DNA of 64,000 nt, taken from NCBI GenBank assembly GCA_027575765.1, contig JANBPT010000069.1:20457-84456 (forward strand), given 5' to 3'. This DNA comes from Tieghemiomyces parasiticus (taxonomy: Eukaryota > Kickxellomycota > Dimargaritomycetes > Dimargaritales > Dimargaritaceae). Made by a program: the position numbers and the translations under genes. The notes under the pieces were generated by a model. It was not told where the DNA came from, did not search any database, and worked only from the letters and a program-made list of their open reading frames with translations. Below, piece by piece: positions 11,371-20,817 of the stretch (its first letter is position 1; each line of letters begins with the position of its first letter).

Positions 11371-12225
11371 AATGTGCTGAGTACTATGGGAGTGGGTTGC
11401 GGGGACAACGGATGGGCGTCAATAGGTAGATGGAGGGTGGGAATGAGATGGAAGGCGTAGGGAAGTGAGAATGAGCCTATTGTACAAAGGGGGGGAGGGT
11501 CGGGAGCTAAGCGGGCTTGGGCTGTTGATTTCTTGCCAGCAGCGTTCCGTGCCGGGCTTGTCGCTATTGTCCCCCCTCTGTATTGTATCGGCCGCTCTGG
11601 GCCTGAGCTAGGCCCCGTTTAGGGTCTACAGAACAGGCTTCTCTCAAGGTAACGTGCGGCAGAGGGTAAGGTACCATCTCGGCCCGTGAGGTTTCGGTGG
11701 CAAGTCTGACGCAGCGGCCGCGAGCGGCCCAGACTACTGCTCTATGCTGGCCCGGTGTAGCTGGGGCGGGGTTTGTGACGGGTATTCAACATGGTTAGGC
11801 TTACAGCGTGGGCCTGTGTGAAGAGCCGTGTGGGTGGCTGGAGGGCGTTGGGGTTGTCGGGATCACGGTCAGCCGCCCAACATTATGGGGATGGGGAGTT
11901 TGGGTCCCCAGTGGGGCTAGTATCCGCAAGGTCAGGCCGCCGCAGCCTCACCCCTGTCGCGTAATCACCTCCGATACACACCTGATGCTAGTCACCCGCG
12001 ATTTTTTTGCCCAGTTCCTTTAGGTTAACGTATGCCAGGACTGTATAACCAGGCCGCACCCGCCCGTCCTTCTACATCTTAACGCCCTTTTGCATACCAT
12101 CTCCGCCTCATCTCGCCCTGTACCTTCGCTCAGCGGTCCGTGTCATCTCTTACCTAACCCATCTTTTTGAATAACCGTCTTCGGGATCCAACTCCTCTTA
12201 ATTTACCAACCCACTTCTCTTTACC
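11371..12225. other. divergent promoter region CAPZB / NTF2
   Basis: Long intergenic stretch with CT-rich DNA just upstream of the NTF2 ATG. No ORF, repeat or RNA gene is recognised. Confidence 0.5.
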
Positions 12226-12600
12226 ATGGCCGATATCAACACCGTCGCCCGGAGCTTCGCCGATTACTACTACGGCATCTTTGACAAGGACCGTAGCCAG
12301 CTGGCGCCGCTGTATCGTGATGCGTCCATGCTGACCTTCGAGGGCCAGCAGTTCCTCGGTGCCAAGGCCGTGGTCGAGAAGTTGGCAAGCCTGCCCTTCC
12401 AGGCCGTTAGACACCGCGTCTCCACCGTTGACGCCCAGCCCGCTAACCCCCAGGGTTCCTCCATTATCGTGAGCGTTACCGGCCAGCTCCTAGTCGATGA
12501 GGAGTCCAACCCCCAACAGTTCTCCCAGACCTTCCAGCTGATCAGTGAGGCCGGCTCGTACTGGGTGTATAACGACATCTTCCGCCTCAACTACGGTTAA
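12226..12600 (+). CDS. NTF2: nuclear transport factor 2
   Basis: Small homodimeric factor that binds Ran-GDP and FG nucleoporins and returns Ran to the nucleus. A single exon encodes 124 residues, the usual NTF2 length. The N-terminal helix (INTVARSFADYYYGIFDKDR), LAPLYRDASMLTFEGQQF, the hydrophobic pocket strands and the terminal YWVYNDIFRLNYG match the family along the full length. The context TTTACCATGG favours this start. AATAAA at 12781 is a likely poly(A) signal. Confidence 0.96.
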   Translation: MADINTVARSFADYYYGIFDKDRSQLAPLYRDASMLTFEGQQFLGAKAVVEKLASLPFQAVRHRVSTVDAQPANPQGSSIIVSVTGQLLVDEESNPQQFSQTFQLISEAGSYWVYNDIFRLNYG

Positions 12601-12780
12601 AGCTCCGCAGCCTCTCTCGTCCCTCATTGTGGGTCCTTTATTCCCTCGCGGTAACGGTTTCCTGCGTGTTAACCTTGCCTCTATCTTTCACTACCATGCT
12701 TGGCCTTTTTTTTTGAGCCACCACTGCCATACCGCTCACGGCACACCCGTCAAATCCCTTAGTCCGGGACTGTCGAACCC

Positions 12781-12786
12781 AATAAA
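12781..12786 (+). promoter_or_regulatory. poly(A) signal of NTF2
   Basis: AATAAA about 180 bases after the NTF2 stop. Confidence 0.45.
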
Positions 12787-13109
12787 CCCCTCTTTCTCAT
12801 CAGTGCCTCTCCACTACCCTAATGGCGTGTAAGCCATACGTTAATATTGTGTTAGTGGGTCGATCTTACAGACGAGGCCACGCCCGAAAGTTATATTACG
12901 ACCGCAGCATTACAGCCATTGTATACGGTTGGTACTCCCCCACCAGTAATTCGGTATTTTCAAAACGACCAGGTTAGACTGGAAGCTAGGCATCATTTCA
13001 ACGCCTGTCGTCCTACTTCGCACGCTTTGGCCGCCGCCGGCGTGTTTTGCCTTCGTCAATGTTTTCCTACCGTCAGAAACACGAACCAGATTAGCTATCG
13101 ATATATTTA

Positions 13110-13117
13110 TCACGTGA
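13110..13117. promoter_or_regulatory. TCACGTGA palindrome (bHLH/E-box type site)
   Basis: Perfect 8-base palindrome of the kind bound by Cbf1/USF-class bHLH factors, about 720 bases before NOP2. Function is inference. The same octamer recurs at 17384 and 62849. Confidence 0.35.
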
Positions 13118-13836
13118 CTATAGCCGTGGCCTACCCCCCCCCCCCACAGACACACAACCGCAAAGTAGGTAGCAGAGGCCCATGGCTTGGAGGGAGCGAA
13201 AAATTGCCTACTCAGTGCTGCAGAAAAAAGAAAGAAAAAAAAGAGGGGGGTGACCAGAGACCATTTGCGGTGGCAGGTTTTCGAGGTGCAAGTTACGTAT
13301 CGGGGTGCGGTCGGCCGGGGTCGAGGGCCTCGCAGTTCGTGGTGGGCTAGCCAAAAGGCTTGACGACCAAGCTAACTACACTTCACATGCCACGCTGGTC
13401 ACCATTACGCTCACCTCCCCCCTTCTACGATTCGACCGTGTCAGGCCGTCAACGATTCCTTTTAGCCGGACCCCGATTCACCGTGCATTTCACCGACCAC
13501 CTCGGCTGTACTAGGTAAGAGCATTCGGTCATACGTTGTAGGGACCATGTACCGCCGGCAAGCCGACGGGTGTACACAGCGACTCTCTGGGCCAGCGGAT
13601 GGCCCTCTAAGCCACCCACTCGAAAACGCCGGCGAGCTTATTCCGAATATCATCCCCCCCTTTTGGTCGTTTATTATCGTAAATTCACCTGGTAGCGCAA
13701 CGAGCTGTAGAATTAACCTGACCTTTTGTGTATAAACGGCCTTTATCCACGCAATCCAGCTCATCTTCAGAGCAACCGACCACCATCGCGTAGTATCCAT
13801 TTTCTATCCACCGCACGGCCAATTGTAAATCCAACC

Positions 13837-15720
13837 ATGGGTCGCCGCGCCAACAAAAAGCAGGGAGCGCCGCTTGATCTCGATACCGAGCGGCGGACGG
13901 GCAAGAATGTCACAAAGCAGACCAAGTTCGGCGGATCGCGGGGCAACAAATCCAAGACCGGTAACGAGAAGAAGACCCGGGAGATCCCCACAGCCCCGGC
14001 CGTCTCCCAAATCGAGTTGATCCGCAAGCGGCAGCAGAATGACCCCCACCAGGGTGGCGCCATGGCCAAGAAGGTCCGCACGAAGACCGCCCCAAAGAAG
14101 CCGACAGTGGTGGATTCCTCCTCTGAGGGTGAGGAGGAGGAGGAGGAGGACGGATCTGAAGAGGCCTCGGAACTAGAGGAGGACTCGGAGCTGGACAGCG
14201 ATGCTGAACCCGAACCTGTTGAGCGGGGCCCCGCTACCATGCTCTGGGACGACGTTGCTAGTGACGACAATGACTCTGACCTGCACGACGACGAGTTCTC
14301 TGAGGCCGCTGATACCGACGATGAGGATGATGAAGAGGCCGAAGACGCCAATTCGGAATCTGACTCGGACGACGATTCGGACCTTGATATCGAAGAGAAG
14401 TCCCGCCGCTTGGAACGTCGCCAGGCGCGGGAGGCCGAACTGGCCCAGGCCGAATTGGAGGACAGTCAGTTCCAGACCAACATCGTGGACGAAGACGAAG
14501 AAGGCGACAAGCACCTGCTGGTACAGGAGGACGAAGACGGTAACCAGGAGGAGCTGGCCGAGGATCTATCGGTGGTGTTTGGCCGCATCCAGGAGGTGGT
14601 ACAGATCCTGACCCACTTTAAGGAGCGTCGGGACCCGAATCTAGCGCGGGCCGACTACCTAAAGCGTCTCCTAAAGGACATGGCGCTCTACTACGGCTAC
14701 TCGCAGTTCATGATGGACAAACTCTTCGAACTGTTTCCTGTGGCCGAGGCGGTGGAATTCTTCGAGGCCAATGAGGTGCCGCGGCCCGTGGTGATCCGCG
14801 CCAACACACTCAAGACGCGGCGCCGCGACCTGGCTCAGGCCCTTATCACCCGCGGAGTCAACCTTGAGCCCGTGGGCAAGTGGTCCAAGGTCGGACTGCA
14901 GGTGTTCGAGTCGCCCGTCCCAGTGGGAGCCACCCCGGAGTACCTGGCGGGTCACTACATGATCCAGGCGGCCTCTTCGTTCCTACCCGTCATGTCTCTG
15001 GCCCCGCGCGAGAACGAGAAGAATCTCGACATGTGCGCGGCCCCCGGCGGCAAGACGACGTACATGGCGGCCTTGATGAAGAACACCGGGTTGGTGGTGG
15101 CCAACGACGCCAACAAGGACCGTGAGCGCGCCCTGGTGGCTAACCTCCACCGTATGGGTGTCCGCAACTCGGTGGTCACCAACTACGACGGCCGCAAGTT
15201 CCCCCAAATTATGGGCAACTTTGACCGCGTCCTCCTCGACGCCCCGTGCAGTGGTACGGGCGTCATTTCCAAGGACCCCGCCGTCAAGGTTAGCAAAACA
15301 ACCCAGGATTTTGTCATGCTGACCCATCTTCAGAAGGAGCTGGTCATTGCCGCCATCGACTCCACTGATGCCAACTCCAAGACCGGCGGCTATGTGGTCT
15401 ACTCGACGTGTTCCGTCACCGTCGATGAGAACGAGGCCATTGTCGACTATGCCCTTCGCATGCGACCCAATGTCAAACTGGTCGAGACTGGCCTCGACTT
15501 TGGCAAGCCCGGTATGACCTCGTTCATTGGCAAGCAGTTTCAACCCAGCCTCAGTCTCACCCGTCGGTACTACCCGCATACCCACAACATGGACGGGTTC
15601 TACGTCGCCAAGTTCAAAAAGATGTCCAATGTCATCCCGAAGACCATCAAGGAGAAGCGTCGGGAGGAGAACGCGAAAGAAAACGCGAAGGAGAACTCGA
15701 AAGGGAAGAGTAAGGCCTAA
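13837..15720 (+). CDS. NOP2: 25S rRNA (cytosine-5) methyltransferase NOP2 / NOL1
   Basis: Nucleolar SAM-dependent RNA m5C methyltransferase required for large-subunit maturation. A single exon encodes 627 residues from the ATG in CAACCATGGG; upstream in-frame codons are not ATG. The N-terminus is basic (GRRANKKQG), followed by a long Asp/Glu/Ser-rich region (about residues 90-240) typical of NOP2. The RNmt domain starts near 300, with SAM motif I MCAAPGGKTTYMAAL (about 398), motif IV LLDAPCSGTGVISKDP with its Cys near 471, and motif VI VYSTCSVTVDENE with the catalytic Cys near 525. The C-terminus is Lys/Glu-rich. Both cysteines of the NSUN mechanism are intact. Confidence 0.96.
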   Translation: MGRRANKKQGAPLDLDTERRTGKNVTKQTKFGGSRGNKSKTGNEKKTREIPTAPAVSQIELIRKRQQNDPHQGGAMAKKVRTKTAPKKPTVVDSSSEGEEEEEEDGSEEASELEEDSELDSDAEPEPVERGPATMLWDDVASDDNDSDLHDDEFSEAADTDDEDDEEAEDANSESDSDDDSDLDIEEKSRRLERRQAREAELAQAELEDSQFQTNIVDEDEEGDKHLLVQEDEDGNQEELAEDLSVVFGRIQEVVQILTHFKERRDPNLARADYLKRLLKDMALYYGYSQFMMDKLFELFPVAEAVEFFEANEVPRPVVIRANTLKTRRRDLAQALITRGVNLEPVGKWSKVGLQVFESPVPVGATPEYLAGHYMIQAASSFLPVMSLAPRENEKNLDMCAAPGGKTTYMAALMKNTGLVVANDANKDRERALVANLHRMGVRNSVVTNYDGRKFPQIMGNFDRVLLDAPCSGTGVISKDPAVKVSKTTQDFVMLTHLQKELVIAAIDSTDANSKTGGYVVYSTCSVTVDENEAIVDYALRMRPNVKLVETGLDFGKPGMTSFIGKQFQPSLSLTRRYYPHTHNMDGFYVAKFKKMSNVIPKTIKEKRREENAKENAKENSKGKSKA

Positions 15721-15960
15721 ACAGGAGTTAGCCTTGCCAGCCTCCGTCACACCATGCGTCAATTAAGATTAGTTTTGTTTCTGGTAATCCTGCATATTCC
15801 AACCTTTCCTTTGCGGAGACCCCCCACCATTTCAATGTCTACAGTAAAAGTAACCATCTCCACTCACCCCATTTTCTCACTTCATAAATATCGCATTGCG
15901 GCACTGTGATTGTAATGAATTGGATATTGGTCGAAACCAACGTAGGCGGAACTCTTCCTC

Positions 15961-17108
15961 TTAGCTGTGATAGGTAAAGGGGTCGAGTATCATTAAACTT
16001 GATGTCTGGTGTGCCGTGGGCTGTATGTCCGGCAGAACGCCAACGGCCTGGCCCATCAACGACAACCAGGCTAGTAGGTAGCCCTCGGTGGTGGTTGGGG
16101 CGGGAATCTCCAGGTGGCCGCCATTCGAGGGGACATCCACCGGTTCCCGCCCCTGATCCGTAGACCGGGCGACATCGCGCAACAAGAGCTCGGTATTGCA
16201 CGGGTGGACATAGTAAAAGGGCGTGTTCAACACCGGGTGGTCCTATTAACGAGAACAAAGACGAATCATAAACCATACGATGGTTAGATACCGATGCTAG
16301 GGGGGTCGACCCGACAAGGGTCAGTTCTGCGTGCGTACTATTGCCCAAATATTGCATTTGCAAACCCCGTCTACTGTACCTGCATACTGATGGCTCCTCC
16401 ATATGGAACGGCGGCCAAGGCCGGTGCCCACTTCGGCGCGAGGATGTACTGGTGGACCTCGTCCGTATTGAGCAACTCAGCGATATCTGAGTGGTCGTCG
16501 CATGTCGATGGTCATTAGAGGTTCGATTAGATCCAGTGGGACCGTTGGTCATGATTCTGCCGAAGTATGACGTCGGCAGATGATAGGGTTAGGTGGTGCC
16601 GTGGCTTATTTAAGCTGGTACTACTTACCAAGATAGGTGGAGCGGAAGTAGAGCACAGGTACCCGGTAAGTCGGCGAATAAACGATGTGGTACTCTGTTT
16701 CAATCCACCGGCCATCCCGTGTCCTGTGGGGTGGCAGCTTACGGTGTGGATGGGGAGGGCGATGTAACGTTCAACAAAGCGGGATAGTTTTGGGTGGTTA
16801 GCGACAAAGAACCAGCGAAAAATGTGGCTACCCTGACTTGTAGTTAAGCTACTAAGACTTACCTCGGCTGGGTCAGGGTCCTCGTCGGACTTGCCGACAT
16901 CCTCGGTGGTAAGGTTGGTGGTAGCCCCTACGGCAGTAGGGAAGAAGGTTGTCTGTTTCGTGGTTAGGTAGCTTCGTGGGTCCATATTCCACTTCAGCCG
17001 GAGCTTTAGTCGCTCAATGGTCTGTATAAAGTGCAGAGCACAGGTACCGAATTCGCTGGGGAAAAGCTGCGGATAGTTCCGAAGCGGTTCGGTCGGTTGT
17101 AAAGCCAT
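15961..17108 (-). CDS. ATG10: ubiquitin-like-conjugating enzyme ATG10 (four exons)
   Basis: E2-like enzyme that conjugates ATG12 to ATG5 in autophagy. Exons read as 17108-16863, 16737-16629, 16486-16380 and 16242-15961, for about 247 residues. Exon 1 starts MALQPTEPLRNY and holds the N-terminal helix (EFGTCALHFIQTIERLKLRL). Exon 2 encodes WIETEYHIVYSPTYRVPVLYFRSTYL, matching the conserved EYHVLYS..YQVPVLYFR strand pair. Exon 3 gives DIAELLNTDEVHQYIL. Exon 4 gives DHPVLNTPFYYVHPCNT, with the catalytic Cys in HPC, then YLLAWLSLMGQAVGV. Donors are GTAAGT, GTAAGT and GTACAG. The acceptor of exon 2 is the weak point: TAAG before 16737 keeps the frame, while the stronger CACAG before 16723 does not. 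No single exon exceeds 94 codons, so the gene is easy to miss. Confidence 0.85.
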
Positions 17109-17919
17109 GGTTCGTGTCGAAGGCGGGGTCTGAGTGAGGGGGGAAGCGAACTCAATAGAGGTGTAGTGTAGGTAGGTCTGGCATGAAGTGCCTTTGTATG
17201 TTCTATAAGTGACTGGGCTGGCGAGCGAGAAAGACTGCGCGGCGATGTCGACAAAGTTGCGGTGCAATGAGGAGTGACTAGCCGGTGCTGGTAGGTAACG
17301 TTTAATTACACCGTGTGGATTAGGCCCACAACTACCGCGGGGTTACGTAGAGAAGCTGATGAGCTGAGCAGAGGGGCGAATTATCACGTGATGTGATAAT
17401 TGCAACAAGGGAGGCTCAACTTACTCTAGTTCAACAGGCATTGTGGTCTCGATGCCCCCCAGGCCCCAAGTTCAGAACTGCCTTGGGCCCAGCTAGCTAC
17501 AGTCGGTTTTTTTTTGCGGCCATGCCCGAGCTGTGGAGTGAACTGGCAGGCTGGTCGACCTTTGGCTTGTCAGTAGGAAGCCCTGTAGCCTCGCCAACCA
17601 GCGTAGGCCTGGTCCGGGAGGGGGGGGGGAGGCCCTTCGGGTCGCAAATTGCAGGACCGCCGCTGGAACTCACTCATCGCAGCATAGATCCATCTGTCCC
17701 TTCGACTCCCTTTGGTCTGAGTTGCACAGCCTTCATCTCGTTTTTCCGTACGGTAGATCTCCGCCTTGACCATCTCCTCAATCGGCCCTACTTTTTGATT
17801 GCACCTGCATTCCTCAGAGCCCGGTCTCGCCCATCTCAATCGCTAGCCGAATTCCATTAACTCGTTTCCTTGCCAGCCCCGAAACTTTATTCATCAGCCC
17901 CCTCTCTTTTGCAGCCACC
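17109..17919. other. divergent promoter region ATG10 / eIF3m
   Basis: Holds an inverted repeat TTATCACGTGATGTGATAA at 17381-17399, a run of G around 17620, and a CT-rich leader before eIF3m. No gene is recognised. Confidence 0.5.
17381..17399. promoter_or_regulatory. inverted repeat containing TCACGTGA
   Basis: TTATCAC and GTGATAA arms flank and overlap the octamer TCACGTGA (17384-17391) in the ATG10/eIF3m divergent promoter. This looks like a dimeric transcription-factor site; the factor is unknown. Confidence 0.4.
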
Positions 17920-19376
17920 ATGGAGAACATAAACACAGTGTTCGTTGACGGACCGCTGACCCAGCAGGCCGAGGAGCTGGCCCTGCACTGCGCCAAGCAG
18001 AGCGGGTCCGAGCAGCCGGAGGAGTCTACCCTGGTTAAGAAGCTGCACGCCCTGGATCCGGAGACCCCCGCCGACGAACTAGTGGCCCTTCTGATGCCCG
18101 AGCTCTCGGCCCTGTCCGCCACCCCTGCCAAGGAGTACGAAGCTGCTTACAACCAGCTTTTCTTCATCGTCAAGTCTGCTACCCCGGCCACCATCGCCAA
18201 GTCTCTCTCCGCCCTAATGAACGAGATCACCACCGGCGCCGCCGAAGTGCCCGTCGCCCTCCGGCTCAAGGTGTAAGTAGCTATGACATACGGTTATGAC
18301 CCCCTGCCCAGTCTTCCTAGGTTGGAGGAGGTCTTCGATTTCTGCCTTTCCCCACGCAGTGCTGTGGCGGTGGTTCCTGCTTGTCTTTGCCCTACCATGG
18401 CCGTTATTCTCACCCTCGTCGCTTTCACCCCCTTTTCCCTCTTTCCCGCAGTCTATCCAATCTATTCAACCTGCTGCCCGCCCAGTCCCCCCTGCGTGCC
18501 GACATCTTCCTGGCCGTCGTTCGCTTGGCCGCCCGTAGTGACCTTTCCCAGGCCGTTGTGCCCCAGCTGGCCAAGCTGGACCTTTGGGCCAAGGAGTGGC
18601 AGCTCACCCCTGCTCAAGTCACCCAGTTGTACCTGGAGATCAGCCGGTCCCTCTCCGCGGACCAGCTCAGCCCCGATGCCCTTACTTTCCTGGTGAAGGC
18701 CCTGCGTAGCGCCCAGGACGACCCCACCTACACTACCGGTAGCCTGAAGGCTGAGGCGGCGCGGGCTGTTGGCGCCACCCTTCAGAACCCGGACCTGTAC
18801 AACTTTGACCAGCTGGCCAGCCTCACCCCGATCCGGGACCTCAAGGGCGAGCCAATTTACGAGCTGCTGAGTATCTTCCTCCAGGACGCCCTCCCGCGCC
18901 TGCAGGAGTACCTGGCGGCTAACGCTGCAGCCGTGGCGGAGTACCAGCTCGACCCGGAGGTCCTGCTGTCCAAGATGCGGCATCTATCTCTCGCCGCCCT
19001 CGCCGGCCGCCACATCGGTCGTCAACTGGCTTACGCCGACATCGCTACGGTCCTGGCCGTACCCGAGGACGAGGTTGAGCTGTGGGTCATCGACGCTATC
19101 CGCGTTGGCCTCGTCCAGGCCAAGATGGACCAAATGTCCCGGACCATCCTTGTCAACCGTACCACCTACCGGTCATTCGGCCAGGAGGAGTGGGTCGCCA
19201 TCCAGTCCCAGCTCACCACTTGGGATCAGTCTCTCACCGAGACGCTACAGGTCATTGGCAACGCCAAGCTCCTGGCTCAACAGCAGGCCCCCCGTCCGTC
19301 GGCCTCTGTAAACACCGCCACCTCTACTACTTCCGCTACCCCGGCCGCCGGCGCCCAGACCACTGCCTCCTCCTAA
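17920..19376 (+). CDS. EIF3M: eukaryotic translation initiation factor 3 subunit M (two exons)
   Basis: PCI-domain subunit of the eIF3 complex that helps recruit mRNA to the 40S subunit. Exons are 17920-18272 and 18452-19376, joined by donor GTAAGT and acceptor CCCGCAG across a 179-base intron, giving 425 residues (human 374). The junction reads LRLKV-LSNLFNLL, matching the conserved LRLKLLSNLY. The helical-repeat region includes LKGEPIYELLSIFLQDAL. The winged-helix PCI part follows, including DEVELWVIDAIRVGLVQAKMDQ and the final RTFG-like segment (YRSFGQEEW). The C-terminal 35 residues are a Ser/Thr/Ala-rich tail not present in animal orthologues. AATAAA at 19631 may serve as poly(A) signal. 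Confidence 0.95.
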
Positions 19377-19439
19377 ACTGCCGTCCTCTCAGTCCTCCTC
19401 CTTTTTCCTTTGTTTCCCTCCCCTCTACCCCACCTTCCT

Positions 19440-19475
19440 CTCACTCACTCACTATCTCTCTCACTCTCTCTGCCT
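19440..19475 (+). repeat. CT/TCAC simple repeat in eIF3m 3' region
   Basis: Low-complexity TCAC and CT repeats in the 3' UTR of eIF3m. Confidence 0.6.
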
Positions 19476-19630
19476 TAAGCAAGCGGTCCTGCCGGTGGAC
19501 GCGCCTTTCTAAGGTCTGGGTCGGTCCAATCCTCCGCCAGGCTGTCTGCGCGTTTACAGAACGTACTATTTCCCTTTTTTTTGCCTTCATCTCTTTGCTT
19601 TTCACTTTACATGCCCAGCTTTTAGTGGTA

Positions 19631-19636
19631 AATAAA
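19631..19636 (+). promoter_or_regulatory. poly(A) signal of eIF3m
   Basis: AATAAA about 255 bases past the stop codon. Confidence 0.45.
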
Positions 19637-20817
19637 AAGGCCGCTTAAGTCAGTATTCTTCATTTTAATGTTACAAATGGCGAACTGGGCTCTTTGTATG
19701 ACCGCACGAGTCGACAAACCACTGTTGGACATCGGTCGTCAGTTGGGGGGGGGAGGGTTCACGCTTCCCCCGGATTATTGGCACCAAGCGGGGCCGGTGC
19801 CTGTGTGGCCACGGCTGGAGACTCGACGGGCTCCGCCCGCTTGGACTACACCGGCTGTGCAAATCCAGTGCACAGACCCCAGTGACTCGGGTTTAACCGC
19901 TTCTAAGTATGAATTCAACCCGCGGAGTTCGAGCGTGTTTAAAGTATGCCCTTTGGGTGTCACGGCGCCGAGCGGTGCGCTCTCCTGGCTGTGCTCACTG
20001 GCTAGGACCCAAGGTAACGGTCTTTCTGCATCTGATATACCCGATATTCACGAGTGTCCATGGTAATGCCAAAATATTGCCTGCTGCAACGTAGTGGGCG
20101 ACCCGACGGGGGTCTTGGTGCCCTGCCGTCCGCCGACAGGTAGTTCGGGATAAGCGAGCCGTAAAACACGGTGGTACGTACCCGGCGCCTGGGAGTGACC
20201 GCTAGGGAGAGCAGGTATGTATAGCTGGTGAGTGGCTAGGTAAACATGCTGCCACGGCGAGCCTCACGGCGATTGGTGTGCCGGGGAAGCGATGCGCACC
20301 ACTTTCAAACTCCGCAACGGACACCTATTTGTCCACTTGGAGCGACCGGCAGCAGCCGCCCTTTGCCCCTCTCGTTCGTCTCTCTTCTAGCGTTACGAGT
20401 TCAGGGAGGCCCTTGTCGATTCATACTCCCAATTTTTTTTATAGACCGTATCTCCTGCCTTACGCTTTTCCCCGCACGGCCTACCCAAAAGGTTGCCCCA
20501 GCACGTCAGGTCTTCCGCTTGGTTCCTAACTCCTGCCTGTACTCCGCCGCCGTTGTCTCTCTTTCATCCCATTGCCAGGCGAGTCTTGAATTCGCACAGT
20601 ACCTGCTTTTTGATATTAAACGAGTTAAGCCGACTCCTGTCCTCATCACCCAACCCTGAGCCTCAGTACCCCCCCGAACGATATAGATACCCATCACGCT
20701 CCGCCGCTGGCGCCCCTATCTCTCCCCCACCCGCTGCTCTGTGCCCTCAAGAGCCCGTCACTCGACGCTAGCCTCTATCGCTTGCCCTTTAGCCTATTCG
20801 CATCTCCATCACCTCTC

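Larger units (their letters stand above)
12601..13836. other. intergenic region NTF2 to NOP2
   Basis: Contains the NTF2 3' UTR, a TCACGTGA palindrome at 13110, a 12-base C run at 13134-13145, an A/G-rich stretch near 13225, and the NOP2 leader. No gene is recognised. Confidence 0.5.
19377..20817. other. intergenic region eIF3m to F-box gene
   Basis: Contains the eIF3m 3' UTR and a CT-rich leader before the F-box gene. Short ORFs between 19670 and 20070 show no recognisable domain. Confidence 0.5.

Noticed and set aside
13767..14351. Minus-strand Ser-rich ORF
   Set aside because: It is antisense to the acidic N-terminus of NOP2, where GAN codons read as Ser/Leu-rich on the other strand.
16527..17267. 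Single 246-codon minus-strand ORF with start upstream of 17108
   Set aside because: It has no ATG before 17108 that fits, and after 16863 it reads through the first ATG10 intron in the wrong frame.
18462..18983. Minus-strand ORF within eIF3m
   Set aside because: Antisense shadow of the conserved eIF3m PCI region.
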